A stretch of DNA of 13,491 nucleotides from CAYWMQ01 sp964459635 (GTDB taxonomy: Bacteria; Patescibacteriota; Minisyncoccia; Phycocordibacterales; UBA12088): the NCBI GenBank assembly GCA_964459635.1, contig CAYWMQ010000019.1, forward strand, positions 1-13,491, written 5' to 3'. Each line of letters opens with the position of its first letter. Within the stretch, counting starts at the first letter, position 1. The notes beneath the pieces are model-generated. The model saw nothing but the letters and a program-made list of their open reading frames with translations, had not been told where the DNA came from and did no database searches. Shown piece after piece: positions 5,353 to 11,425 of the stretch. A program made the position numbers and the translations under genes.

Positions 5353-5400
5353 GGTCATAGCTACCAGTCTCGACGTCGCGCAGGCTTGATGGCTATGTCC
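5353..5400 (+). promoter_or_regulatory. Structured leader copy 2
   Basis: GGTCATAGCTACC (5353-5365) and GATGGCTATGTCC (5388-5400) pair with ten Watson-Crick pairs, one G-U and two mismatches. It shares with the leader at 2606-2657 the blocks GGTCATAGC, AGGCTT, TGGCTATG and CCACTC in the same order. The inner T-run of copy 1 is missing here and is replaced by a CGACGTCG palindrome (5371-5378). Confidence 0.5.
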
Positions 5401-5445
5401 ACTCGCCAACAAAACAGAATCTACTGGCCTCAGAAAGGAACAGTC

Positions 5446-5952
5446 ATGAGTACCATAACGACCCACGAGGTGACTGCCCAAGTAGATCCCGCTCGCCACT
5501 GGGTACACGCCGTTCTTGCCGCGACGAGAGATCAGATGCCCAACACTAGACAGCTATTGTATGCTCGTCATGGGTACGAGGATGATACCTTGACGGAGAA
5601 GGTGTTGCGGAGATTTATCATGCTCCAATCGCCGCGCCTCTCGTGGGAAGATGCCCACAGTTGGGCACGTAGCCAAGGTCACGGCGATGCTGATGCGCGT
5701 GATGTGCTTGCTATCGGCGAGAACTGTTACAACATCTTTGGTAGGTTATGTAGCTATAACTTTTGTGTGACAGAAACCAGGGGTGGTACGTTCCGAGAAG
5801 CTGACCAAGTCGTCACTCTTTGGTACGACAGAAATGGGCATTTAGAGGTACGTTGCGGTCCTGTGAAGTCATTGCCAATAGGTCTCGACCATATAGCACT
5901 TTGGTACGTATTCCGAAAGGAAGGCATGAGGCCTTGCGCCCCTGAACTTTGA
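5446..5952 (+). CDS. Hypothetical protein sharing the DGR variable-gene leader
   Basis: A 168-residue soluble-looking protein that I do not recognise. ATG 5446 is chosen because it has AAAGGAA about 7 nt upstream and lies the same distance from its leader stem as the variable-protein start does from its own. The N-terminal half is helical and charged (ARHWVHAVLAATRDQMP, LTEKVLRRFIMLQSPRLSWE); the C-terminal half has alternating strand-like pieces (DQVVTLWYDRNGHLEVRCGP, HIALWYVFRKEG). Four cysteines are present. No signal peptide, membrane helix or catalytic motif is evident. The C-terminus does not resemble the template repeat, so it is not a second DGR target. A strong terminator follows. 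Its link to the DGR rests only on adjacency and the shared leader. Confidence 0.65.
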   Translation: MSTITTHEVTAQVDPARHWVHAVLAATRDQMPNTRQLLYARHGYEDDTLTEKVLRRFIMLQSPRLSWEDAHSWARSQGHGDADARDVLAIGENCYNIFGRLCSYNFCVTETRGGTFREADQVVTLWYDRNGHLEVRCGPVKSLPIGLDHIALWYVFRKEGMRPCAPEL

Positions 5953-5972
5953 ATCGTCGTCCTTTGTGAGTT

Positions 5973-6007
5973 ACCCCGTGCGTTACGCGCACGGGGTTCC
6001 GCTTTTT
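5973..6007 (+). terminator. Rho-independent terminator of the orphan leader gene
   Basis: ACCCCGTGCG (5973-5982) and CGCACGGGGT (5988-5997) form a perfect 10-bp stem with a 5-nt loop, followed by TCCGCTTTTT. It lies 20 nt after the stop at 5952. Confidence 0.85.
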
Positions 6008-6072
6008 CAAAGGTCAAAACAAAAAGATAGACTTTTTACCGTTCCTGTGCCATTATGTAGGCCCCTGCGAGG

Positions 6073-6148
6073 GCCCGCACACATACAATCAGCATTCAGG
6101 TCGTTCAGCTTGATGCTCAGTGTATGTGTGCGGGCGGGCTTTTCTTTT
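6073..6148 (+). ncRNA. Large hairpin with U-tail; small RNA or orphan terminator
   Basis: GCCCGCACACATACA (6073-6087) and TGTATGTGTGCGGGC (6121-6135) form a perfect 15-bp stem. The 33-nt loop can pair again (AGCAT 6091-6095 with ATGCT 6113-6117). GGGCTTTTCTTTTTA follows, so the end looks like an intrinsic terminator on the plus strand. No gene lies between it and the previous terminator 65 nt upstream, so it may end a short non-coding RNA. I see no convincing promoter for it. Confidence 0.45.
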
Positions 6149-6200
6149 TACCGCGCACTGTTTGTAATGCCGTACTCATGTAAACGTTAGGATTGGCATC

Positions 6201-6281
6201 GCGAGCCGCAGCGAAGCGACCCAGATCTGGATTGCTTCCCTCCTTCGCCAAGGCTACGGCAGGGCGGGCGCTGCGGCTCGC
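6201..6281. repeat. Intergenic inverted repeat with dispersed CTTCGCCAAGG motif
   Basis: GCGAGCCGCAG (6201-6211) and CTGCGGCTCGC (6271-6281) are perfect 11-bp inverted repeats. Between them lie a palindrome CCAGATCTGG (6221-6230) and the block CTTCGCCAAGGCTACGGCAG (6243-6262), which resembles 8199-8220. No gene is visible in the wider stretch 5953-6393. Confidence 0.6.
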
Positions 6282-6393
6282 AAAGACGTAGACTTCGCGG
6301 CGTTTCTAAGAGGTGTGAGCACGTGCGGTCTCGTAGTTGCGCATCGTTTGTTTTTTCGTTTTCCAGTTTTCTCGTTCTCACATTCTACTTCGT

Positions 6394-8178
6394 ATGGACA
6401 TCCGAAACATCGCCATCATTGCCCACGTCGACCACGGCAAAACGACCCTCACCGACGCCATTTTGCGTCAAACAGGCGCGGTCGAAGCAGGGGTTTCTAT
6501 GGACAGCAACTCGCTCGAGCAAGAGCGAGGTATCACCATATACGCGAAAAACGCTTCGTGTGAGTACAAGGGCACCAAGATAAATATTGTAGACACCCCG
6601 GGACACGCCGACTTTGGTTCAGAAGTGGAGCGCGTGCTGCGCTCCATCGACTCGGTGCTCCTTGTGGTCGATGCGCAGGAAGGCCCCATGCCGCAGACGC
6701 GCTTCGTGCTCAAGAAGTCGCTCGAGCTCGGGCACAAGCCTATTGTCGTCATCAACAAGATAGACAAGCCGGCGGCAGACATCGACCGCACACACGACCA
6801 AGTCTTTGACCTCTTTGCGGAGCTTGGGGCCACCAACGAGCAGCTTGATTTCCCGACGATGCTCGCGATTGGTCGCGAAGGTGTCGCAAAGGTTCATGCA
6901 AGCGACGAGTCAAAGGACCTCACGCCGCTACTCGATCTCATACTTGAAAAAGTCCCTATAGCTTCAGGCAACGACGGAGCCCCGCTCCGCGCGCAGCCCT
7001 TTAACCTCGCGTACGACAACTACCTCGGTCGCCTTGGCGTGGTGCGCGTGTACGACGGCGTGCTCAAGCAGGGCATGGAGCTCGTGGCACAAGGTGCGGA
7101 AGGTCTACACAAGGGCCGTGTCACGAAGCTCTTCACATTTTCCGGTCTCTCGCGCGTACCGACGGAGGAGGTTGTGGCGGGCGACATCGCCATGCTCGCG
7201 GGTATGCCCGAGATATTCATAGGCGACACCGTATCCACAAGTGCCGACGTGGAACCACTGCCGCGCATTGAGGTGGACGAGCCCACCATTGAGCTTTCGT
7301 TTCTCGTCAACAACTCGCCGTTTGCAGGCCGCGAGGGCAAGTTTGTCACGTCGCGCCAGCTCCGCGAGCGGCTGGAGAAAGAGCTTGAGGTCAACGTAGG
7401 CCTCAAGGTGGAGTTTGACCAAGGGGGCGGCGAGCGCTTTACGGTCCGCGGGCGTGGCGAGCTCCACATTGCGATACTCCTTGAGCAGATGCGGCGTGAA
7501 GGGTACGAGATGCAGGTCTCGCAGCCGAAAGTTATCGAGAAGGAAGAGGACGGGAAGCGTCTTGAACCGTACGAGGAAGTGACGGCGGACGTGCCCGAGG
7601 AGTTTCAGGGAGCGGTCATTGAAAAGCTTGGGCTGCGCGGTGCGTCGCTCGTGTCCGTCGAGGCGCACGAGGGCCGCGTACGTATCGTACTTGAGGGCCC
7701 GACGCGCGGGCTTTTGGGCTACCGCAACCAGTTTGTGATGGACACCAAGGGGCAGGGCATTCTCGCCACGCGCGTCATCGGCTTCAAGCCACACGCAGGC
7801 GAGATCGCACACCGCGATGTGGGCAGTATGATAAGTCAGGTCACCGGGAAGACGCTCGCATTTTCTCTCGATAATCTGCAAACGCGTGGCACGCTCTATA
7901 TAGGTCCGAACACCGAGGTGTACGAGGGGCAAGTGATAGGCAACACCAGCAAGGGCGAGCAAATGACCGTGAACCCCACGAAGGGCAAGCAGCTCACCAA
8001 CATGCGCTCAAAGGGCGCGGACGAAGCCATCAATCTCATCCCCCCGCGCCTACTTTCCATAGAATCCGGCCTTGAAATAATGGCCGAAGACGAGTACCTG
8101 GAAGTCACACCCGCGTCCGTGCGCCTGCGCAAGCAGTACCTCACGGAGCTCGACAGGGCACGGGCACGGCGATTATAG
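6394..8178 (+). CDS. typA: Ribosome-associated translational GTPase TypA/BipA
   Basis: A complete 594-residue TypA/BipA, close to the usual length of about 600. The GTPase motifs are intact: P-loop AHVDHGKT (10-17), switch I RGITI (45-49), DTPGH (67-71) and NKID (121-124). They are followed by EF-G-like domains II, III and V, and the BipA-specific C-terminal domain (NTSKGEQMTVNPTKGKQLTN and the basic end ELDRARARRL). It binds the 70S ribosome and aids large-subunit assembly and stress adaptation. ATG 6394 is taken because the family starts with MDIRNIAIIAHVDHGKT. No Shine-Dalgarno is present. A weak -10-like CATTCT (6381-6386) ends 7 nt upstream, so the mRNA may be leaderless. It appears monocistronic. 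Confidence 0.97.
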   Translation: MDIRNIAIIAHVDHGKTTLTDAILRQTGAVEAGVSMDSNSLEQERGITIYAKNASCEYKGTKINIVDTPGHADFGSEVERVLRSIDSVLLVVDAQEGPMPQTRFVLKKSLELGHKPIVVINKIDKPAADIDRTHDQVFDLFAELGATNEQLDFPTMLAIGREGVAKVHASDESKDLTPLLDLILEKVPIASGNDGAPLRAQPFNLAYDNYLGRLGVVRVYDGVLKQGMELVAQGAEGLHKGRVTKLFTFSGLSRVPTEEVVAGDIAMLAGMPEIFIGDTVSTSADVEPLPRIEVDEPTIELSFLVNNSPFAGREGKFVTSRQLRERLEKELEVNVGLKVEFDQGGGERFTVRGRGELHIAILLEQMRREGYEMQVSQPKVIEKEEDGKRLEPYEEVTADVPEEFQGAVIEKLGLRGASLVSVEAHEGRVRIVLEGPTRGLLGYRNQFVMDTKGQGILATRVIGFKPHAGEIAHRDVGSMISQVTGKTLAFSLDNLQTRGTLYIGPNTEVYEGQVIGNTSKGEQMTVNPTKGKQLTNMRSKGADEAINLIPPRLLSIESGLEIMAEDEYLEVTPASVRLRKQYLTELDRARARRL

Positions 8179-8183
8179 GAATA

Positions 8184-8366
8184 GGAATGCGTATCCCCCT
8201 TCACCAAAGGCTTCGGCGGGACGCAGTGCGAATGGGGGACGAGCCCCACAAGAAAAGCGTAAAGCATTTTATCGTACCCCCCAGTAGCCTTGTGGTAGTA
8301 GCATTTCACCCACGCCGAACATTCGTACGCCGTGGGTCCCCATTCCCATACCAATCCCCCATACGG
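8184..8366. repeat. Intergenic repeat element, copy A
   Basis: Shares with copy B (9248-9367) the ordered blocks GGAATG.GTATCCCCCT, CGGCGGGAC, AATGGGG and a terminal 30-nt block at 8336-8365 (starting GTCCCCATTCCCATACCAAT). The terminal block matches copy B (9337-9367) with one substitution and one indel. Inside are short inverted repeats, for example CCACAAG with CTTGTGG. It has no coding capacity I can support. The two copies flank the minus-strand Excalibur operon. Confidence 0.7.
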
Positions 8367-8399
8367 AAACTCTAATTGCGCGCACACAATTAGAGTTTC
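8366..8399. terminator. Hairpin at the end of the Excalibur operon
   Basis: GAAACTCTAATTG (8366-8378) and CAATTAGAGTTTC (8387-8399) form a perfect 13-bp stem with an 8-nt loop that overlaps the stop codon of the minus-strand gene ending at 8390. The tail on the minus strand is not T-rich; on the plus strand TCTATTTCC follows. It probably acts as a weak or bidirectional terminator or an mRNA 3'-end stabiliser. Confidence 0.5.
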
Positions 8400-8617
8400 T
8401 CTATTTCCTTCAAGTTCCTATCCGGCACGTAAAGCACGATGAGGCCAAGGATGATGCCGAGCAGCGCGGTCCAGAGCGGACTGCCGCCAAAGAGCGCTTT
8501 ATCAGCAGCATCAAGCACGTACCAGATGCCGCGCCACACGAGCACGATACCTACCACCGTAGCCAGGTTTGCGAAGAAGTAGCGCGGGCCGCGCTTGCTT
8601 GGGAAAAAGAACCCCAT
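8390..8617 (-). CDS. Small membrane protein, unknown function
   Basis: A 75-residue protein with two membrane segments, about residues 15-36 (FANLATVVGIVLVWRGIWYVL) and 46-64 (PLWTALLGIILGLIVLYV). It has a basic N-terminus (FPSKRGPR) and a charged C-terminal tail (PDRNLKEIEKL). I do not recognise the family. ATG 8617 has an AAAGGA Shine-Dalgarno 7 nt upstream, and there is a single nucleotide between it and the stop of the preceding Excalibur gene, so the two are surely co-transcribed. A longer in-frame reading up to 8788 overlaps that gene and lacks a ribosome-binding site. Confidence 0.75.
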   Translation of the reverse strand: MGFFFPSKRGPRYFFANLATVVGIVLVWRGIWYVLDAADKALFGGSPLWTALLGIILGLIVLYVPDRNLKEIEKL

Positions 8618-8618
8618 A

Positions 8619-9089
8619 CTATTGTCCTTTCGGCAGGCTTTCGCATGCCTCGCCGTCTTTATCGCCGTCGAGGCCGTTCGTGTCTTCCGAAGGCCCGCCG
8701 GCCTTTGTAAAGAATGACTGCGCCTCCGGCTGGGTTGCAAAGTCGTCGCAGTTGTACTCGTCGGTGTACTTGCCCTCACTGCTCTCATCTGCGAGTACGT
8801 TTCCCGCTTTGTCGCGCTTCACGCGCGTCGCAAAGCCGCCCGTGGCCTCGTCCCGCATGAGGTTGCCGGCTTCATCGCGGAGAATGGTGGATTCTTCGAG
8901 CGAGGCCCCGTCTAAGAGCGCCCCAATATCAAAGTCGGTGTTGAAAAGCTCAAGCCCGAGCGCACCGAGCAGAATGACGATGATGACCCCGAGAATGCCC
9001 TTCTTTGTTTTGCGCGCGGGTGAGCCTGAAAAGTCCTTAGCCTGTCGGAGGACATTGCCCGCTTTTTCCTTCACGCTGTTTTGGTCCAT
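8619..9089 (-). CDS. Membrane-anchored Excalibur calcium-binding domain protein
   Basis: A 156-residue protein with a basic N-terminus, one membrane helix at about 31-49 (GILGVIIVILLGALGLEL), a charged linker (51-110) and a C-terminal Excalibur domain (about 112-153). The domain is marked by YNCDDFATQPEAQSFF and the EF-hand-like loop LDGDKDGEACE, with C114 and C149 at the two conserved Cys positions. Excalibur domains bind Ca2+ and are found on extracellular surface proteins and nucleases. Here the domain stands alone and should face outward. The linker contains two similar stretches, RDEAGNLMRDEATGG and RDKAGNVLADESSEG, a small internal repeat. It is the middle gene of a three-gene minus-strand operon. 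No Shine-Dalgarno is evident. Confidence 0.85.
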   Translation of the reverse strand: MDQNSVKEKAGNVLRQAKDFSGSPARKTKKGILGVIIVILLGALGLELFNTDFDIGALLDGASLEESTILRDEAGNLMRDEATGGFATRVKRDKAGNVLADESSEGKYTDEYNCDDFATQPEAQSFFTKAGGPSEDTNGLDGDKDGEACESLPKGQ

Positions 9090-9098
9090 ACCGGAGAG

Positions 9099-9188
9099 TT
9101 ATGCAGTAATAAAGAGGTAGAGCGCAATGGCGAGGAGTACGATGATAACTCCAATGCGCAGCATTTTGTTGCCACGTAGATTGTTCAT
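9099..9188 (-). CDS. Single-helix microprotein of 29 residues
   Basis: A short ORF starting MNNLRGNKMLRIG and continuing as one membrane helix (VIIVLLAIALYLFIT) to a TAA stop. It lies 9 nt upstream of the Excalibur gene on the same strand, and an extended -10 box (TGCTACACT, 9226-9218) lies about 30 nt before it, which supports its being real. The layout, a basic N-terminus and then a hydrophobic helix, fits an inner-membrane microprotein. No function can be assigned. No Shine-Dalgarno is seen, and translation is not proven. Confidence 0.5.
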   Translation of the reverse strand: MNNLRGNKMLRIGVIIVLLAIALYLFITA

Positions 9189-9217
9189 TGTGGTAGCGTT
9201 TAGAGTAACTATCTCTA

Positions 9218-9226
9218 GTGTAGCAC
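9218..9226 (-). promoter_or_regulatory. Extended -10 promoter of the Excalibur operon
   Basis: On the minus strand TGCTACACT is an extended -10 element (4-5 of 6 matches to TATAAT plus TG). Transcription would start near 9211, about 22 nt before the first ORF of the operon. No clear -35 box is seen. Confidence 0.4.
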
Positions 9227-9247
9227 AGCAGTGCGTTGCTGCTGCTG

Positions 9248-9367
9248 GGAATGTGTATCCCCCTACGCTTGTTAGCTACGGCGGGACACGTGCTAATGGG
9301 GCCAAAAAGAGCATAGCTCTTTTTGTGCGGGCGTGCGTCCCCCATTCCCATACCAATTCCCCATACG
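9248..9367. repeat. Intergenic repeat element, copy B
   Basis: Second copy of the element at 8184-8366, with the same ordered blocks but a shorter middle. That middle is a perfect hairpin, CAAAAAGAGC (9303-9312) and GCTCTTTTTG (9316-9325), with a 3-nt loop. The terminal block 9337-9367 is nearly identical to 8336-8365. Confidence 0.7.
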
Positions 9368-9370
9368 CAT

Positions 9371-9406
9371 CGCTTGCTTGTGCAAGCGTTGCTAACGGGG
9401 TATAAA
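9371..9406 (+). promoter_or_regulatory. Promoter and small palindrome before the second C39-like gene
   Basis: TATAAA (9401-9406) ends 6 nt before ATG 9413. A weak -35, TTGTGC (9378-9383), lies 17 bp upstream. The -35 region is inside a perfect inverted repeat, CGCTTG (9371-9376) with CAAGCG (9383-9388), a possible operator. The message would be essentially leaderless. Confidence 0.4.
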
Positions 9407-9412
9407 GACCCT

Positions 9413-9711
9413 ATGAATCCTCCTGTCCAAGCGCCCGAGCGCCTGATCTTGCCCGTACCGTACCTCCAGCAGCCCAAGTGGTACTTTTGCGGCCCCGCGT
9501 GCCTCTCGATGCTCTTCATGTACTACGGCATCGACCACTCGGTAGGGGAGATCGCGCGTGTGGCGGGTACTACCGAAGAAGTGGGCACTACACATGAGGG
9601 CTTGCTCACCGCTGCGCGGCATTTCGGGCTCTCCGCTTGCGAGGAGTACAACGCGAGCTATGCGCATATCACCGAAGCACTACATCGCGGCGAACCTGTC
9701 ATTCTCTACAC
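9413..9711 (+). CDS. C39-like cysteine peptidase domain protein, interrupted by assembly gap
   Basis: The first about 99 residues of a C39-like papain-fold protein, with PVPYLQQPKWYFCGPACLSM carrying the oxyanion Gln (Q19 or Q20) and nucleophile Cys (C26). Then come YYGIDHSVGEIARVAG and VGTTHEGLL, parallel to the gene at 216-704 (TCGAAS, GTHHQAI). The His and Asp of the triad would lie in or beyond the run of Ns. The true end is unknown; one of the frames after the gap reaches a TAG at 9828-9830 and could be its tail. The apparent reading through the gap into the response regulator is an artefact of the Ns. Confidence 0.75.
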
Positions 9712-9811
9712 NNNNNNNNNNNNNNNNNNNNNNNNNNNNNNNNNNNNNNNNNNNNNNNNNNNNNNNNNNNNNNNNNNNNNNNNNNNNNNNNNNNNNNNNN
9801 NNNNNNNNNNN
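9712..9811. other. Assembly gap of 100 N
   Basis: Exactly 100 unknown bases, the conventional length for a scaffold gap of unknown size. The end of the C39-like gene and any promoter of the following operon may be hidden here. Confidence 0.98.
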
Positions 9812-9856
9812 GGCAAGCGCGGTAGCATAGCAGTATGCGGCACGGGCCGCGCCCCC

Positions 9857-10237
9857 ATGGCACTCAAACTGCTCAACCGTTTCAAGCGCATACTCATTGT
9901 TGAGGATGATAAAGTGCTGCGCGCTCAGCTACGCGCAGTCTTTGAGGAAAAGGGCTACAAAGTGTTCGAAGCGTCCGATGCACATGAAGTGTTGGGGCAC
10001 ATGGCAACGTCACAGCCTCACGCCATGGTGCTCGACCTCATGCTTCCCATCAAAGACGGCATATCGCTCCTTGAAGAGCTGCGCAAGACAGGATATTCGC
10101 TACCGGTTGTGATTTTGTCCAACCTTCTCGGCAGCGGTAATCTGCGGGCGGATGCGGAGCGGCTTGGGGCCACGTTCTACAACAAGTCTTCAGCCTCACT
10201 TGCAGATGTAGTGGCGGCAGTCGAAGCCAAACTCTAG
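9857..10237 (+). CDS. Single-domain response regulator (CheY-like) 1
   Basis: A 126-residue protein consisting of one receiver domain. The acidic pair is D17-D18 (ILIVEDD), the phosphoacceptor is D60 (MVLDLMLP), the switch residue is S88 (VVILSN) and the conserved Lys is K110 (FYNKS). All key residues are present, so phosphorylation is plausible. No DNA-binding or enzymatic output domain follows, so it must act by protein contact or as a phosphorelay intermediate. It is the first of three genes; 12 nt separate it from the next receiver. ATG 9857 is chosen by similarity; no Shine-Dalgarno is visible. Confidence 0.9.
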   Translation: MALKLLNRFKRILIVEDDKVLRAQLRAVFEEKGYKVFEASDAHEVLGHMATSQPHAMVLDLMLPIKDGISLLEELRKTGYSLPVVILSNLLGSGNLRADAERLGATFYNKSSASLADVVAAVEAKL

Positions 10238-10249
10238 TCTCGTACGACC

Positions 10250-10645
10250 ATGGGTCTCCTTGATTTTTTTCTTAAGCCCGCGAAAAAACTGGTACTGGTC
10301 GTCGAGGATGACGCGCCACTTCGGCGATTCATGGCTGAGCGGTTGAAAGAGAATGATATCGACGTAGTGGAAACGGGCAACGGCGACGACGTGATCGGCC
10401 TGGTCGGTACACACAAGCCGGATGGCATCATCCTTGACGTGATGCTTCCGGGTAAAAGCGGTATGCAGATACTGGAGGAGCTGCGCGCCGCAGGCAACAC
10501 CACGCCCATAGTCATACTCACCACGCTCTCAGGCGAGGGCGGGCTTAGGCTTGAGGCCGTGAAGCACAAGGCGTCTTTTCTCAACAAAGCGGACGCGAGT
10601 CCCGACCTTGTCGTTGAAAGCATAATGCGGCAAATGCTCGCGTAG
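10250..10645 (+). CDS. Single-domain response regulator (CheY-like) 2
   Basis: A 131-residue receiver domain with an amphipathic N-terminus (MGLLDFFLKPAKK). Key residues are D20-D21 (VVEDD), phosphoacceptor D63 (IILDVMLPGKSG), T91 (VILTTLSG) and K113 (SFLNK). It resembles its upstream neighbour along its length, so the pair is probably an ancient duplication. There is no output domain. It stands 4 nt before the kinase-like gene, suggesting that all three are co-translated. No Shine-Dalgarno is seen. Confidence 0.9.
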   Translation: MGLLDFFLKPAKKLVLVVEDDAPLRRFMAERLKENDIDVVETGNGDDVIGLVGTHKPDGIILDVMLPGKSGMQILEELRAAGNTTPIVILTTLSGEGGLRLEAVKHKASFLNKADASPDLVVESIMRQMLA

Positions 10646-10649
10646 CACC

Positions 10650-11366
10650 ATGTCATCCGAATCCGATCGTACCGCGCTCCTGCTCCGTGTCATAAGTCAT
10701 GACCTTCTGGCACCCCTCACCGCTGCAAAATGGTACGCAGAGTTTCTGGCGAAGCCCCGCGTGTCGAACACGAAGCGTGAAGAGTATGCTCTGGGTGTGC
10801 GTGAGGCCGCACAAGTCGGCATAAGCATTACGAAGCACATAGGCACTATGGCGCGGCTCTTTGATGAAGCTGCGCCTTCGCAGGCATTGCCCTGCAACCC
10901 GGGTACGGAGGCTGCCACTGCGGCGGCGGAGCTTCAGGCTCAGTTTGACCGTCACGGCGTTTCGCTTGCGGTGAATATTGCGCCATCGGCGCAGAGTATT
11001 CGCATGGATACCGACGTCTTTTCGCTCGCGGTGTGGGCCGCGGCAAAATACCTGCTCACTGCCGTTGGTGCCGGCGGTAGCGTAGAGGTCTTGGGTGGTG
11101 CCGGCACCAATCCCCACGGGCATGTGCCGAGTGTAGAGCACTACACGGTCACGCTCCATTCTTCGACCGTAGAAGATGCGGTGTTACGCGCCGCCGCTCT
11201 CAGCGCGGATAGGGCGCCCCAGCAGCTGGACCAAGGGTCCGTATTTATTCATCTGCTCCATGCCGCCGCGCACCGACTGCCGGTACGCTTTGAGTCGCGC
11301 GCGGATGGCCACACGCTGATGCTCGTGCTGCACGTTGCAACTCACGTGGAGACAGTCGTGGCATAG
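10650..11366 (+). CDS. Histidine-kinase-like protein with degenerate ATP-binding domain
   Basis: A 238-residue cytoplasmic protein. LLRVISHDLLAPLTAAKWYA (residues 11-30) is an H-box with the phosphoaccepting His at H17, starting a HisKA dimerisation domain. The remainder has the length and rough pattern of a HATPase_c domain (LAVWAAAKYLLTAVGAGGSV, GSVFIHLLHAAAHRLPVRFE, DGHTLMLVLHV). However, the N-box Asn is absent and neither the DxGxG nor the GxGxG loop is recognisable. There is no sensor or membrane segment. It may be a kinase that no longer binds ATP and serves as a phosphotransfer or phosphatase partner of the two receivers, but this is inference. It is the last gene of the operon. Confidence 0.75.
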   Translation: MSSESDRTALLLRVISHDLLAPLTAAKWYAEFLAKPRVSNTKREEYALGVREAAQVGISITKHIGTMARLFDEAAPSQALPCNPGTEAATAAAELQAQFDRHGVSLAVNIAPSAQSIRMDTDVFSLAVWAAAKYLLTAVGAGGSVEVLGGAGTNPHGHVPSVEHYTVTLHSSTVEDAVLRAAALSADRAPQQLDQGSVFIHLLHAAAHRLPVRFESRADGHTLMLVLHVATHVETVVA

Positions 11367-11411
11367 CGAAAAGCCTGTGTACAACAGAAGAGCGTCCGGC
11401 ATGGCGCTCGC

Positions 11412-11425
11412 GTATACTGGTATAC
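11412..11425 (+). promoter_or_regulatory. -10 box and paired palindromic hexamers before the adaptor gene
   Basis: GTATAC-TG-GTATAC fills the 14 nt directly before ATG 11426. TATACT (11413-11418) ends 7 nt before the ATG and can serve as the -10 box of a leaderless mRNA. The doubled palindromic hexamer may be an operator. No -35 box is clear. Confidence 0.4.

Noticed and set aside
5446..5952. Second DGR target protein
   Set aside because: Its 3' end has no similarity to the TR, despite the shared leader.
7105..7962. Long minus-strand frame inside typA
   Set aside because: It is a shadow of a highly conserved GTPase gene with high GC content.
9323..10237. A long ORF fusing a C39-like peptidase to a response regulator
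   Set aside because: It reads through 100 Ns, whose true length is unknown; the two halves are separate families with their own starts.
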